Shown here: piece by piece, positions 11,596-23,652 of the stretch | Layout of the letters: every line of letters starts with the position of its first letter | Position numbering within the stretch: the first letter of the stretch is position 1 | Source of the DNA: Tetrahymena thermophila SB210 | Lineage: Eukaryota > Ciliophora > Oligohymenophorea > Hymenostomatida > Tetrahymenidae | DNA length: 64,000 nt | NCBI RefSeq assembly: GCF_000189635.1 | Contig: NW_002476052.1 | Span: 1,784-65,783 of the forward strand | Reading direction: 5' to 3' | Position numbers and translations under genes: made by a program | The notes under the pieces: generated by a model | What the model was told of the DNA's origin: nothing | The model's input: only the letters and a program-made list of their open reading frames with translations | Databases searched by the model: none

Positions 11596-13720
11596 ATGTA
11601 GATACATTCTGAATATATTATTTTAAATGAATTTAAGTACAACGAAAATATCTTTGTTGTTTCTAAAGGATTAGAAATTTTAGATAATGTATTTGTCCTA
11701 AAATACTCTGGTTCAAGCTTTCTTTATCCAGTATTAAGAGATTTTAAGCTAACTAGCTTGCCTTCTTACTATTTGATCACTAAAAATATTTAATCCTTTA
11801 TTTATTTATCTAATAGGAAATTTACAATTTTATCTAATTGGATGACTACTTTAAACTGAAAAATCCGAGCTATGAAATAATTGAATAAATAATCATATTA
11901 TTATGCAAGATATGCTAAGATTTAAAAATTCACCCATCTTGTATGTTCAAAGAAGGAGTTACATTTAACCATTTGACTAATTGCTTTACTTATCCAAAAT
12001 AGCTTATTAATGAGACTAGAGCTTCTTGGGAGCAAAATGCTTTTGGATTTATAAGTATATACCTTCATGAAAACTAGGATATATAATGGAATAAAAAGGA
12101 ATAGTTATATTAACTAATAGACAATATAATTAAACCAAGCTCAAATGCTTATTTATCACTATCTAATGAAAAACAATTAGTAAATTATTATCAAATAAAG
12201 ACACATTTTTATCAAAAATTTCTGTTAATTTCTACTAATTTTTAAATTAAATAATAATAATAAAGCGCCAATGTGAAACAGAATTAACAAATAGCATAAA
12301 TAAAATAGATGAAGAGGAAAATAATCACAACTAATAGAACGATTCTTAGTCTATTTAAATTACAAGTTAAGAATAGCTGAATTCATTTTTAGAAAGCAAA
12401 TAAAATTAATATTAGAATTCTGTTATTTTTAAGCATTTGAAGGATAAAGAATATATTCAACCATAAAGCTATGATTCTCTTGAATTTTTAAAAATTTAAA
12501 GATATGCTTTTCTTTATAAAAAAGCTGGCCTTCATAAACTAGCAAAGATAATATTTAATTATTATTACAAGCTGCTTGAAGATTTAAACTAGAAAACAGT
12601 AGAATTATATGATTCTGAATAAGCCAAAGAAGTAAAGGTGAAAATCCCTAAAGAGAAAAGTAATTTAAATTTATATAAAATAAATTGATTTTAATTTTAG
12701 ATCAATAAATAAAATAATAGTAATAGAGTATCTAGAGATTCTCTAAGAAAATTAAGTCTAATTAGATGATCTCTTAACTGTTTAATGCCCATAGTTATCT
12801 AAAGAGTGGCACTTACAAAGAAAATTTAGAATAACGGCATCTAATTATGGATAAATTGCAAAGTCTGCTTAGTCATAAAGGTAAATCATTTATTTTTACA
12901 TAGAATTATTTTTTTTTAATGAAATTATTTAGAAATAAAATAGTTTAAGATTAACTTTATCCTAAATTTTTTGGAAATGAAGCAACAAGATACGGAAATG
13001 AAAATGAATCAGCAGCTAGAGATAAATATATTGAGTTGAAAAAAGATTATAGATATGAAGTCAAAGAATTTGGTCTTTTAGTTGATCCAGATTATATTTG
13101 GATAGCAGGCAGTCCTGATGGAATAGTTTTTCAAGATGATAAAAAAATAGTAAAAAATTTCCATAAACAAATAAATTGCTCATTAAAATAATTAATAAAA
13201 AAAGGGATGCATAGAAATAAAATGTCCTCACAGAATTAAAGATGATGAAAAAATCAACCATCAAAAATTAGATTTCTTGAAAAATGAAGAAGGTCAAATT
13301 AAATTAAAAGACTCTCATGTTTACTATTATCAGTGTTAGGGAATTATGAAATTAAGTAAAGTTGATTGGTGCGATTTCGTAATTTACAATAAAAAAGATA
13401 TCTTAGTTATAAGAGTTGAATATGATTCAGATTTTGTTAATAAATTTTACATACAATTACACGAATACTTTTTCAAACATCTTTTAGTTGAAAATATTTA
13501 CCCATGCTAAAGCATTCATATCCAGCAGTAATAAATGGATGAGGAATAATTCGAAGAAATAAAGAATAATAACTATATAATAATAGAAAAGAATAACTAA
13601 TTAAAAAAAGATCAAATAAATTAAGATGAATATAAAGGCTAAGAAATAGATGATTGCTCTAAAACTGAGAGCATTACAAATGAAGAAGAGGAGTAAATTG
13701 ACTCTACCATTCCGCTTTGA
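11596..13720 (+). CDS. YqaJ-type (lambda-exonuclease-like, PD-(D/E)XK) nuclease domain protein, copy 1
   Basis: Proposed exons 11596-11730, 11817-12179, 12317-12659, 12721-12880, 12933-13149, 13205-13720 (577 residues). The last three are well supported; the 12180-12316 intron is less sure. The C-terminal half matches the YqaJ viral-recombinase fold: RKFRITASNYG, then the acidic helix GNENESAARDKY, the catalytic Asp in WIAGSPDGIV, the E-x-K pair in CIEIKCPHRI and the Gln-rich strand YYYQCQGIM followed by WCDFVIYN. All four catalytic positions are kept, so an active 5'-3' DNA exonuclease is plausible. The N-terminal 360 residues match no family I can name; a faint protein-kinase-like look (NPSYEIIEQIIILLCKICQDL) is not enough for a call. 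It is followed in the same direction by a second gene with the same domain. The C-terminal tail is acidic. Confidence 0.82.
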
Positions 13721-14156
13721 AATAAAGCAATAATATTTAAGCTTCTAAATGATTACAAAATAGTTAATTATAATAATTCAATGGAGAAAGGCATTATTGT
13801 GTTTGTAGCAATTTGAAAGACATATTTTATATATAAAACTAACTTTTTTCAATGTTTTATTTCTTTTTTTATGAATATTTCTATGATTTTGTAAGTTATT
13901 GAATGAAGAATGTTTAAAATAATATGTAATTTACTTTGGTTCTATTAAAATTAGGTGATTAAATTTTACTATTTTAAGATAGATATATAATTTATATATA
14001 ATTTAGACAAGTATTTTTTGGCCATTAATTATTTTATTTGGCTTTTATGCAATAGAAAAATAATTATTAATAAATAGAAAGTAGATAGATTTTATCTCTT
14101 TCAATATATTAATTCTATTAAAAATACTAATTAGTAAAAAAATTAATAAATAAATT
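13721..14156. other. Intergenic between the two nuclease genes
   Basis: About 430 bases, AT-rich, no protein-like frame. No inverted repeats or target-site duplications that would suggest a mobile element were noticed at its edges. Confidence 0.55.
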
Positions 14157-16542
14157 ATGAGCGAAGCATCTTTAAGCAATTTATCAAGTTTTGAAAAAGG
14201 AGATATAATTTTAAAAGAATTTATTGAGAGAAATAACATCTATCTAGTTGCAAAAGATATTTCCTTAAAATAAATCCATCATTATCAAATTGAAGATAAT
14301 AGTTTTAGAGATTTGGTAAATTAGATCCATTTAAAAAATAATTAATTTACATATTATTTAAAAATAAAATAAATAGGGGGAATGCTATCATGTTCTGAGC
14401 GAATAGTATTTTGATGTTCTAATTTAGCTATTTTCAGATGATGATATTATACTTTATTTTACTTTGAAATTTGTTTAAGAAATTGTTTAAATTTGCATTG
14501 AGAATATTCTAAATCCTGTTTCAATACATTATAAATTGGTGACTTTTAACAATCAAGATAAAAAATTTTACTATCCTCAATAATTATCTCTTAAAATTCT
14601 CGAAAAAGAAAATGTCTTCATTAGAATCTAATAAAAATTAAATAAAATAAGCTAAGAGTATCGTTAATTATTGTCTAAAATTGTGCAAGAGTTGATTTAC
14701 GAAAAGGTAAATATAATTTATTTATTCATTTATTATATATTGTTCTTAGAATAATTAAATCTCTATTTTTATTTAACTACATATTATACTAAGAAAGAGT
14801 TAATTTTTTTAAAAATAATTGATATAAAGAAAAATCCAAACTTGATCAAAAATTATTTGCAGGAATATATAAATAAGCTACATATAAAGTTAAACAAAAC
14901 TATTACTACCAAAAACAAAGAATTAGAAAAGTGTTTAAATAATTTGCAAAGAGTTATTATTTAAAAGTATACTGAAAATAATTTATATCAAATAGCTAAA
15001 AACGGAGAGTCAAATTAACAGTTTAATAGCTATGATCCTCATCTAACACAAATATTCAAAACAGCCCTTATATATAGAGAAAGCTTAAAAAACTAAAAAT
15101 TGGCTTAATGTTTTTTAGATAATTACTAGTTATTAATGAAATGTGCATTAGATAAAGAAAAATATCTTTTTCAGGATATCAAGTTCCGTTTTGATCTATT
15201 AAAAATAAACAAAAAAGAAAAAAATGAAGTCAGAATGGATACTAAAAGATAGGGTGATTTTATAGCGGTTCCAAATAAAATTGAAGAAATGTAAAAACAA
15301 ATAAATCTTAATAAATTAATCTTCTTTAATATATAGTTCAAACAGATTTAACTAAAACGATTATGCTGCAAATTAAAAGGTATAAAATATGTCACCAGAA
15401 TCTAAAAGTACTTAGATTGAATCTCTTGTATAATTTGCCGAATTTCAAAGTAAAATATTATTAAATTTAATCAAATTCTAAATGAAATTGTTAAAATCAG
15501 TACAATTTAATAAAGTAATAAATAAATATTTTTTATAAATACTAATAATATTAAATTTTAATTAAAATTAAATAAATTAACTGTATCAATTAATTTATCA
15601 TAATAATATGAAATTTTTATTCTAATTCTATTGATTGACATTCATTCAATAAATATTTTTAAAAAGTTAATAAATATGTTGAAAAGCTAAAGTAGGCATA
15701 ATCTTCAATAGAAAATTTCCTTGTAGTAAATTACAATTAAAAAAGTAAAGAATGGGAAAAAGAGAGGAAATTAAGAATTACTGCTTCAAACTTTGGTAAA
15801 ATTTGTAAAGCCAAAGATAATAGCAAGTAAATAAATTAAATAATTGATAGATAATTTTTTATTATTTAATTGTTTAAAATAGAAATACTATAGTAAATTA
15901 AATCATTGAATCAAAGTTTTTTACATGTGAAGCTATATAATATGGAAATAACTTTGAGGAAGTAGCTAGACTTAAATATATAGAAATTATGTAAGCCAAG
16001 TATGGATCATAAATTAATGTGAAGGAATTTGGTTTAATAGTTGATAAAAAATATAACTGGATAGCAGGTAGCCCTGATGGCATAGTTTATGAAAATAACA
16101 ATCCGATAGTAAAATAATTTAATAATTTAATTTTATTCTAAAATTAATAAATTAGGGTTGTATAGAAATAAAATGTCCATTTAGTATCAAAGATTAAAAG
16201 ATAAGTGAATATTATTAATAGACTCCATTTTTAGAGTATAATAAAGAATTAAATTAAATAATGCTCAAAAGAAATCATAATTACTATTATTAGTGCTAAG
16301 GTATTATGTATTTATCTTAACTAAATTGGTGCGATTTTATTGTTTTCACTTAAGTTGATTTTAAAATAGAAAGAATTGAATTTGATAAAGTATTTATAAA
16401 TGAAATGCTTCAAATTCTTAACTCCTTCTTTTTTAAATATTTTGTGCTAAATCATATTTTCCCTTTAATCTCATACGAATAAAAAGAATTGATTTCTTCA
16501 GATGAAAAGTATGAATAAATTATTAAATTTTATTGTAAATGA
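14157..16542 (+). CDS. YqaJ-type (lambda-exonuclease-like, PD-(D/E)XK) nuclease domain protein, copy 2
   Basis: Exons 14157-14315, 14377-14706, 14794-15290, 15337-15514, about 15687-15826, 15883-16108, 16156-16542 (about 638 residues); the 5' edge of the fifth exon is the weakest border. One intron is only 46 bases. The C-terminal domain repeats the plan of the upstream neighbour: RKLRITASNFGKIC, GNNFEEVARLKYIEIM, WIAGSPDGIV, CIEIKCPFSI, YYYQCQGIMYLS and WCDFIVF, so the catalytic Glu, Asp, Glu-x-Lys and Gln are all kept. The N-terminal part of about 410 residues (MSEASLSNLSSFEKGDII at the start) is helical and charged and does not resemble the N-terminus of copy 1. The domain pair with kept intron sites (the introns just before CIEIKC lie at the same place and phase) argues for a local duplication. 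The role is unknown; DNA end processing is the general family function. Confidence 0.84.
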
Positions 16543-17340
16543 TTTACATTTAAAAAACTTAAATATATTGTATTAACTGTGTTAAACATGCTTAAGATTG
16601 ACTACTATCTCTTTATAAATAATAAAAATTTGCATAAATTGAGGATGTTAAAAATATAATTCATAAAAATATTTTTATTTTTTTATAATTTATTTGTCAT
16701 TTAGTTTTTCTTAGTTTGCTAAAGGATAATATGATAAATCAATCAAAATAAATGTGATTTCTAGTAAAATGAATTTGTAATTCCTTTTTGTTTGTTATTC
16801 TATAAAGGCAATAAAATAAATATCATCATCTATTATTTAAATATTTATTTATTTTACATAATTTTTAATAATCATTATATTGAAATTTAAAAAGAAAAAA
16901 GAATATTACTTAAAATATTTCAACTCTTATTCTATCTATAGCTTTAATAAAAATATTTATAATTTTATTTATATTTTGAATTATGAGTTTGTTTTTAAAT
17001 TAGCTTTAAAAATATTTTGAATGATAACTTTTTGATTTTTTAATATTTATAAATTGTAATAACTTAAAAGTTTATATTTTTTTTTGAGTGATTAGGATTA
17101 TTTGATTTTTTATTATATTATTGTTTTTTTCAGTAAATTTTAATTATTAATTAATTAATTTATAACTTTTAATTGATATTTTGATATTGTTGTTTTTGTA
17201 AAAATATTAGTTAATATTTAGATTTGCTCTTAGATTTACTTAAAATCTAAACAACTTCTTATTTAGCTTAAAATTATAGGATTTATCAGTTTTATCACTT
17301 CTATTTAAGTTAAATCTTTCTTCTTTATTGATCGATAGAT
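16543..17340. other. Intergenic, AT-rich
   Basis: About 800 bases of nearly pure A and T with runs of T. No coding frame, repeat family or RNA gene recognised. Confidence 0.6.
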
Positions 17341-20300
17341 ATGCTGTCTTCATAGAGGATGTATAAAAAAGATTTAGTTCTTTCTGAAGCCATAAAGACT
17401 CCTACATCTTCTTATATAAATGTTGCTTCATAATCTAATATAATGAATTAGAATAATGCAGAATCTCAGTTGAATATAAACAATAAAATTCATTCTCCTA
17501 GAGGGATAATTCAGCCTAGAAAATCATAACCTAATCTTCTTTAAAAAACTTTTTATACTCCGGCTAACGAAACTACACAAACTTCTTTCAGGCCAAGCAC
17601 TCAAGGAAGTAAATTATTAAATACATTTAAAATGGAAAAATAGCTAAAGCTTTTTAAGTTCATAAATAAGACTGATAAGAAAAAAAGCATAAGAGATTCA
17701 TTCTATAAAATATGAATAATTGAACTAATTTTTATAAATTATACTAATGATTATTTTTAAAAATAGCTTAGAGCAGTAGACTGCCTAAAAAGCTTACAAT
17801 GTAGTTAAATAAAATATCCAAACTTTTTGTTACAGAATTGAATGGGTATGAGAACGATGAGCCAACGAATAGCAATTATTTCCATACTACATAATTTGAT
17901 GATGATGGAGATTCTTATCAGCCAAGATTTTTTAACAAAACAACATCTAAATTTGGGTCTCGAAGCATTTCAACAGCATCTCTAGTTTCAAGAAAAAAAT
18001 CTGATCAAGCAATAGAATCTGTATTCAAATAATTTAGTTTTAAAATTAAACATAGAAGAAGAAGATAAAAGAATATCTATTTATAATTTTCGAAACTATT
18101 TATATTTTTTTCAATAATTTTTTTATTATTTATACAAAATAAAATATTATTTTTATTTTGTTATGTAAATTATTTCAACCATTTTATTTATTATTTTCAT
18201 TATTTAAAATAAAAGTACAAAGCTGCCTCAAAGAAGCTAAGACTTTTTTTAAAAGATCAGGAAGCAAATGAAGCTTAAAATTTTGTAAAGCCTTCAATAA
18301 TAAAAAATGGAATGGAAAGTATGAAAAAAATTAGCATTGTTACTCCCAAGGCTTCATTTAGTCATGGATTTTCACAGATAAGGGATATGAAAGGATATCT
18401 TAATTAGGAAGTTCTCTCTCATTAAATTAATAATAATAGTTAATAATCGTTTCGTAATTAAATTAATAAGAATAATCTAAATACAACTTCTTAAAAGTAA
18501 TTTATTTCTTCTTTTCTTGTGAGAACAAACTTGCTTAGGTCTAAATATAAAATAAAAACTTATTTTTTTATTAAATAGCACCGTTACTGAAAGGTTCACT
18601 ACAGTTCCAGAATAAGAATAAAAAATAATCTAATAAATCAATATGAGCAAATTTTGTTCTACTATCACACCTGGGTTAGAAGAAGAGTTAATTATAGGTA
18701 AAGATAAATACAACTAGCTTATGTAAGATATTAGAGAAAAAGAGAATAAATTAAAATAATTGCTTAGGAGCAATTATAAATTAGATACTAATGAAATACA
18801 CTAGTCAATATTCTTAAATGAGAAAATTAAAAATTTGTAAAAGGAAATAGATTAAATAAATGATCAAATTTTTGAGCAAGAAAGACTAAAGGAGTCTCTT
18901 TCACATATGAAAGAAGTAAGATATAAAGACAGCTTAATAAATTCAAAACCGTTGCTATTGCACTTAGAAATCAATTAACATATGAGTAGATTTTTAAATA
19001 AAACATCTGATAAACTCTAAACTGATGCAAAGAAAATCACTTAACTTTTTGTAAAACGAATTAATTTATTTTATATGAAGAATAAATTTTATAAATTTAA
19101 TTTAGATTGAGATGGTAGAAGCAGCTCATGAAAAAAAAAGATAAGAATAAGTATAAAAGGAATAGTGGAAGAGTTCTTAAATAAAATAATAAAAAGAGTA
19201 AGAAGCAGAAAGGTTGGCTGAATTCGAAAGCACAATGAGATAAATTGTAAAAAATAATTAAAAGGAATAGAGAAAATAAAGGGCAGAGGATCTTAAATAA
19301 AAGAAAATCTAAGAGGAGCTTTAAAAAAATGCACTTGCTTTTCATTTATAAGAACAAATTGATTTATTTAGCAATGATTTCATCTATTTTCATTAAAGTT
19401 ATCCTTTGGTTTCATCTTATAAAGATTTGCTAGACTTTTGTGTTCATGTCAAGTAAATAGAATTTTTATTCTCTCCATTAAAAATTAAATAAAAAAAATG
19501 TGTAGATAAAATACATAAATGCTTTAAAATGAAGAAAAAGAGTACAAATAAATAAATAACCAACTTTAAGAGGAAGTCAATTAGCTACAAAGTGAATTAC
19601 AAATTTTGAAGTACTCATAAGAAACAAAGACCGATTAAATTATAATATAGCACAACATGCAAAGACATCCTAATGAATTCAATAGAGAAGATGACTTTAT
19701 CAATATTCCAGAATTCGAAAAAGAGTATATTGAAAACAAAAGAAAATATCACTTTAATGCTAATAGAGTAAACAAATATATCTTTTGTTATTTAAAATAA
19801 ATATAAAAATTTTTATATATTTATTCTTATGTATTAACACCTACATCCTTTAATAAATTTTTCTAATTATTTGGGCGTAAATTTTTCATACAATAATTTG
19901 GTATTAACATAAATGGGTGTTAATTAATAAAAATTTACTTAATTTATTAATTTACATATTTATTAACAGGTTGATAGAATGGTTAAAGAAGAAAATCATG
20001 CAGAAATTTTGCTAAATGGAATTCATCAGAGAATAACAGATTTAATAAAAAAAATGCCTTAAACAGTATATCTAAAAAATAATTAATTTATCTCTTAAAA
20101 TATTTGTTTTTTTAAATTTATTTAGCATAAATAAAGATTTAATTTGAAGAACTTTGATTATAGAGAATTAGAAGAGTCTATGAGTAATCTAACTTTTACT
20201 ATATAAAACTTATAAGGTTTAATTTAAGATATAATAAATGGATAAATTAAATCAATTAACTTAAATAAGTAACCTTCTATATAAGAAGAATAACTTTAAG

Positions 20301-20458
20301 AAAACTATTTTATGAATGTTTCAAAATCATATTCCAATCAAACACCTTAAAAAGAACTAAAAGATAGTCAAGGTTTTGATTTTTAAATAAATGGTCATTC
20401 AATAATTGATACAACTTCTAAAGCTTTGATATAAGTCAGTTAAACTCCTATAAGCTGA
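17341..20458 (+). CDS. Coiled-coil protein, function unknown
   Basis: Eight exons fit in phase: 17341-17608, 17767-18164, 18216-18538, 18579-19050, 19106-19452, 19506-19767, 19970-20065, 20126-20458, giving about 832 residues. The first 250 residues are Ser/Thr-rich with basic patches (SFKIKHRRRRQ). The middle and end are strongly charged and heptad-like, with EKENKLKQLL, QKEIDQINDQIFEQERLKES and a Glu/Lys/Gln-rich stretch in the 19106 exon, so long coiled coils are likely. The end of exon 2 (about 18080-18164) is almost only hydrophobic residues and may really be intron, although no earlier donor is seen. No named domain is recognised. A cytoskeletal or ciliary structural role is common for such ciliate proteins but is only a guess. 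A further exon downstream is possible (see 20520). Confidence 0.72.
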
Positions 20459-20519
20459 AAAAATTTGTTACCTAAAATTGAATTTTATCAAAAATAAACA
20501 TAACTTAAAATAAAAAAAA

Positions 20520-20800
20520 ATGATCCTAAAAAAATTAGAATAATTAAGTAATTCTTTAAAAACTGATAATACCAAAAAAAAAATATAACCAAAAGAAATC
20601 CAATAAAATAATTTATAAATAGTAGAATAAAATTACTAAGGATAAAGAATATCAAATAATAATTTTAACAAATAAATATTCAAATCCATTAAAAATCCAG
20701 TAAATGTAGATAAAAACTAACCAAAAGATTTGCAAAATAATAATAATTATTTAAAAACACAATTTACAAATTAAAGTGTTTATTATTTTAATTTTAATGT
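20520..20800 (+). CDS. Possible extra exon or small reading frame
   Basis: From ATG 20520 a frame runs without TGA for over 400 bases. Its first 90 codons look like protein (MILKKLEQLSNSLKTDN, then IFKSIKNPVNVDKNQPKDL). A splice from the upstream coiled-coil gene at a GTTAAA donor inside its last exon to the AG before 20538 would keep the frame and replace the proposed stop at 20458. It could equally be a spurious frame. The 3' limit is not resolved. Confidence 0.3.
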
Positions 20801-21507
20801 TTTTATTATGAAAATATTTTAATTGCTAATATTTCCTTTAGTAAATATTTAATTTCTTCTAAAAATATATCAATATTTTTTTGTATATATTTTATTTAAT
20901 TTTATACTTTATCGTATCTAGTTAATAAAGAATATTCTTTTTTTAAACTCTAATGTCATAAAAATTTGCAGGTGTTTAGCAATAAAAAAAATATAAAATT
21001 TCTTCTGAATTATTCACAATCGTTTAAAGCCAAACAATTTTTTAAAAATTGAATGAAGCAATTAAATAATGGTTTCAAATATTATTAAATATAATAATAT
21101 GCTATTAGTTCGAAGATAGCTTATTTATATATTCATTGATTTTTTTTTTGGTAATATTTAACTGGTTATTTCATAAATGCATAGATTTTTAATCTAATTT
21201 ATAAATTTTATTCTAATCAAAAATATATAATATTTTGTGAATGCAAATTTGCTTACAAATAATTGTATTTATATATGAAATTATACAAACAAATAACTTG
21301 TTTTTAGGAAAGCATTAAAAATATTTAGTAAAAAAATATATCTAATTATAAATTATATTTTTTATATCAAAGGCAAAAAAAAATTTAAAAATAAAATATA
21401 GGCATTTCATTCAATTAATTAACTAATTAATAATATTTAAGTTTTAATAATATTTCCAAAGATAGATTAAATTTCAAATAAAGAGATTAGAAGTAATAAT
21501 TAAGATT
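20801..21507. other. Intergenic, AT-rich
   Basis: No coding-like frame beyond the tail of the uncertain frame at 20520, and no RNA gene recognised. Confidence 0.55.
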
Positions 21508-22503
21508 ATGGAAAATAATTTGTAATTTACAACGCCAAAAAAGTCTTAGAGAGCATAAAGAGATGAAAATGGGATGGTAAATGACGAGTTAGAATATGAA
21601 GCAGGAGATCTAAGAAGACAATAAAGCGAATTAAGAGGGAAGATAGAAGATAGATAACATATGCTACAATTACAAAAAGTTAATTAATCATAAGCAAATC
21701 AAACATTCAGATTTCTTTAAATTGTGAATATCTTTTTTTCTTTACTTTTTGGTATAGGATGTTTAACCCTCTACCCTGAGATTCATCTTATTAACAAAAA
21801 AGTATTTTATTTAGTCATCTTCTATATGGCTATAAGTATATTGTGCTTCTTCTTTAGCTTAATCATTATGATTATATTTTGGTTTGGAAGCAAAATATTT
21901 CATAAAAACTAAAATTAATAACAGGCATAAAATCCTCCTAGCCACTAAAACACTAACCGTAGTAATCCAGTAAATAATGATGTTGAAATGTATAACTCCC
22001 AATTAAATAGAAATAATGTTAACTATAACAGTGCAACTAACTTAATATTTGCAAATAATTATAATAACTATAATAGCAATAACGCATAATAACTTAATCA
22101 ATCAATGGAAAGTGAACATAGTGTGATCGCCTTTAGGACTGTTAATAATAATTTAGATTAAGTTCCCTGGTGCAACGTAGGTTGGTTCCCATTAGTTTAT
22201 TTCTCAACTCTTTATATTGCTTATTTCGTGTATTTAATTTTAAGCACAAGCTTGATAGTAGAAACATGGTAAAAAATACCTTTGCTTGTTTCTATCTTTT
22301 TAATATATATCTACATAGTTGGTGTATTACATGTGGTAATGGCCCTTACTTTATTATTTACTAAAAAATTTATTTCTCGTCATATTGAAGAAATGGAAGA
22401 AGCTGAAGTCTACAAAGTAAATGATGAAGAAATACAAAGAAGAAAATAAGAAATACTAGAAGCTCGTAATAGAGATATCTAAAATACTCAAAGAAATAAA
22501 TGA
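21508..22503 (+). CDS. Four-helix membrane protein, function unknown
   Basis: A single exon of 331 residues, unusual among its intron-rich neighbours. The N-terminus is hydrophilic and charged. Two hydrophobic helices follow at about residues 73-93 (IFFSLLFGIGCLTLYPEI) and 100-130 (VFYLVIFYMAISILCFFFSL), then an Asn-rich loop of about 80 residues, then two more helices at about 235-260 and 265-290, and a charged Glu/Arg-rich tail. The layout is N- and C-termini on the same side of the membrane. No signal peptide or family signature is recognised. The Asn-rich loop is typical of low-complexity insertions in this genome. Confidence 0.82.
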
Positions 22504-23652
22504 ACTTTAAGTAGAAAATACACTAAAAAGAATCTTCTAATTAATAATAAAACTTTCAAATAATTGATCATTAAATGAACTAACAATCATATCAAATCAT
22601 TCTCAAGTTAGTTAGTGAGTAAGAAGGTAATTAAGCAAGAAAGAGAGATAAAAAAGAAATAATATAATAATATTTAATAGCTAAAATATAATATTAATTA
22701 ACTAATTAATTAATTTAATAAATAAATAAATTTTAAATATTACTGGTTTTCTTTATTTATTGATATTTATTTATATAAAATATATTATTGTTTATAAATC
22801 ACTTCAAATTAAGTGCTTTAATTACTTTCTTCGAATTGACAAAATTACTAAATTAAAATAAGTAATATTTTATTCAATTAATTTAATATTAAGTTTTTCA
22901 TTTACCTTATCAATCAATTTATTTAAAAAATAAATATTCATCAAAAAATATTCAAGAAAAATCAATATTTATCTTTTTAATATAATTAAAAAATTTGAAT
23001 GGTTTTAATATATGAAAGCTTAAAATATTTATTTATTGTTATTTTACTTTAAATATTTAAATAAATTTTATTCAAATTAATTAATAGAATAATAAAGTAA
23101 AATAAAAAAATATATTTCAATTAAAATGTTTCTTATTCCTAAATTTTTAAATAATATTTAAAAAAAATTGAATAAATAAGCATAATTATTTAAAAATGTT
23201 ATGCTTAATTTTAATAGAAAATGTATGTTGATTTGTTAGAGATTAGAATTTAAATATTTTCTTTGATATCTCACCTAGTTTATTTTTCATTTTGAATAAA
23301 AAGCCTATTTTAATTTTAAATTTTGATAAACATTAAAAGAAAGGTAAAAAGTATGCTTTTAAAATCTTTTCTTGGTAGAATTAACTATATAATTATATCT
23401 GTTATGAAATATTAATAAAAGTTTAATCAGTTAAAATAAGTGCTCATAAAGTAACATAACATAAGAGATTAATTGATTAATCATTTCTTTTAATATCTCA
23501 GAAAAAAAATTATAGAGAAAGATTAACTAATTTTTCTTAGCCTACTAGTTGTTAAATATTGATTTTTAATTAATTTATCTTAACAAAGTAAAAAGTAATT
23601 TATTAAATTGTTTAAAGGCAAAAGCATTAATCAAAACAACTAATTAAATTAG
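22504..23652. other. Intergenic, AT-rich
   Basis: About 1.15 kb without a convincing frame on either strand. It includes near-pure A/T blocks and should contain the promoter of the large Asn/Gln-rich gene that follows. Confidence 0.6.

Noticed and set aside
11731..11816. Kinase hinge-like coding sequence (YYLITKNI) as part of the first nuclease gene
   Set aside because: Reading it as exon leaves no GT donor for the frame change that follows; treating it as an intron (GTATTA...AATAG) keeps the frame.
13721..14156. Mobile element carrying the two YqaJ-type genes
   Set aside because: No terminal inverted repeats, transposase or target-site duplication noticed around 11.2-16.6 kb.
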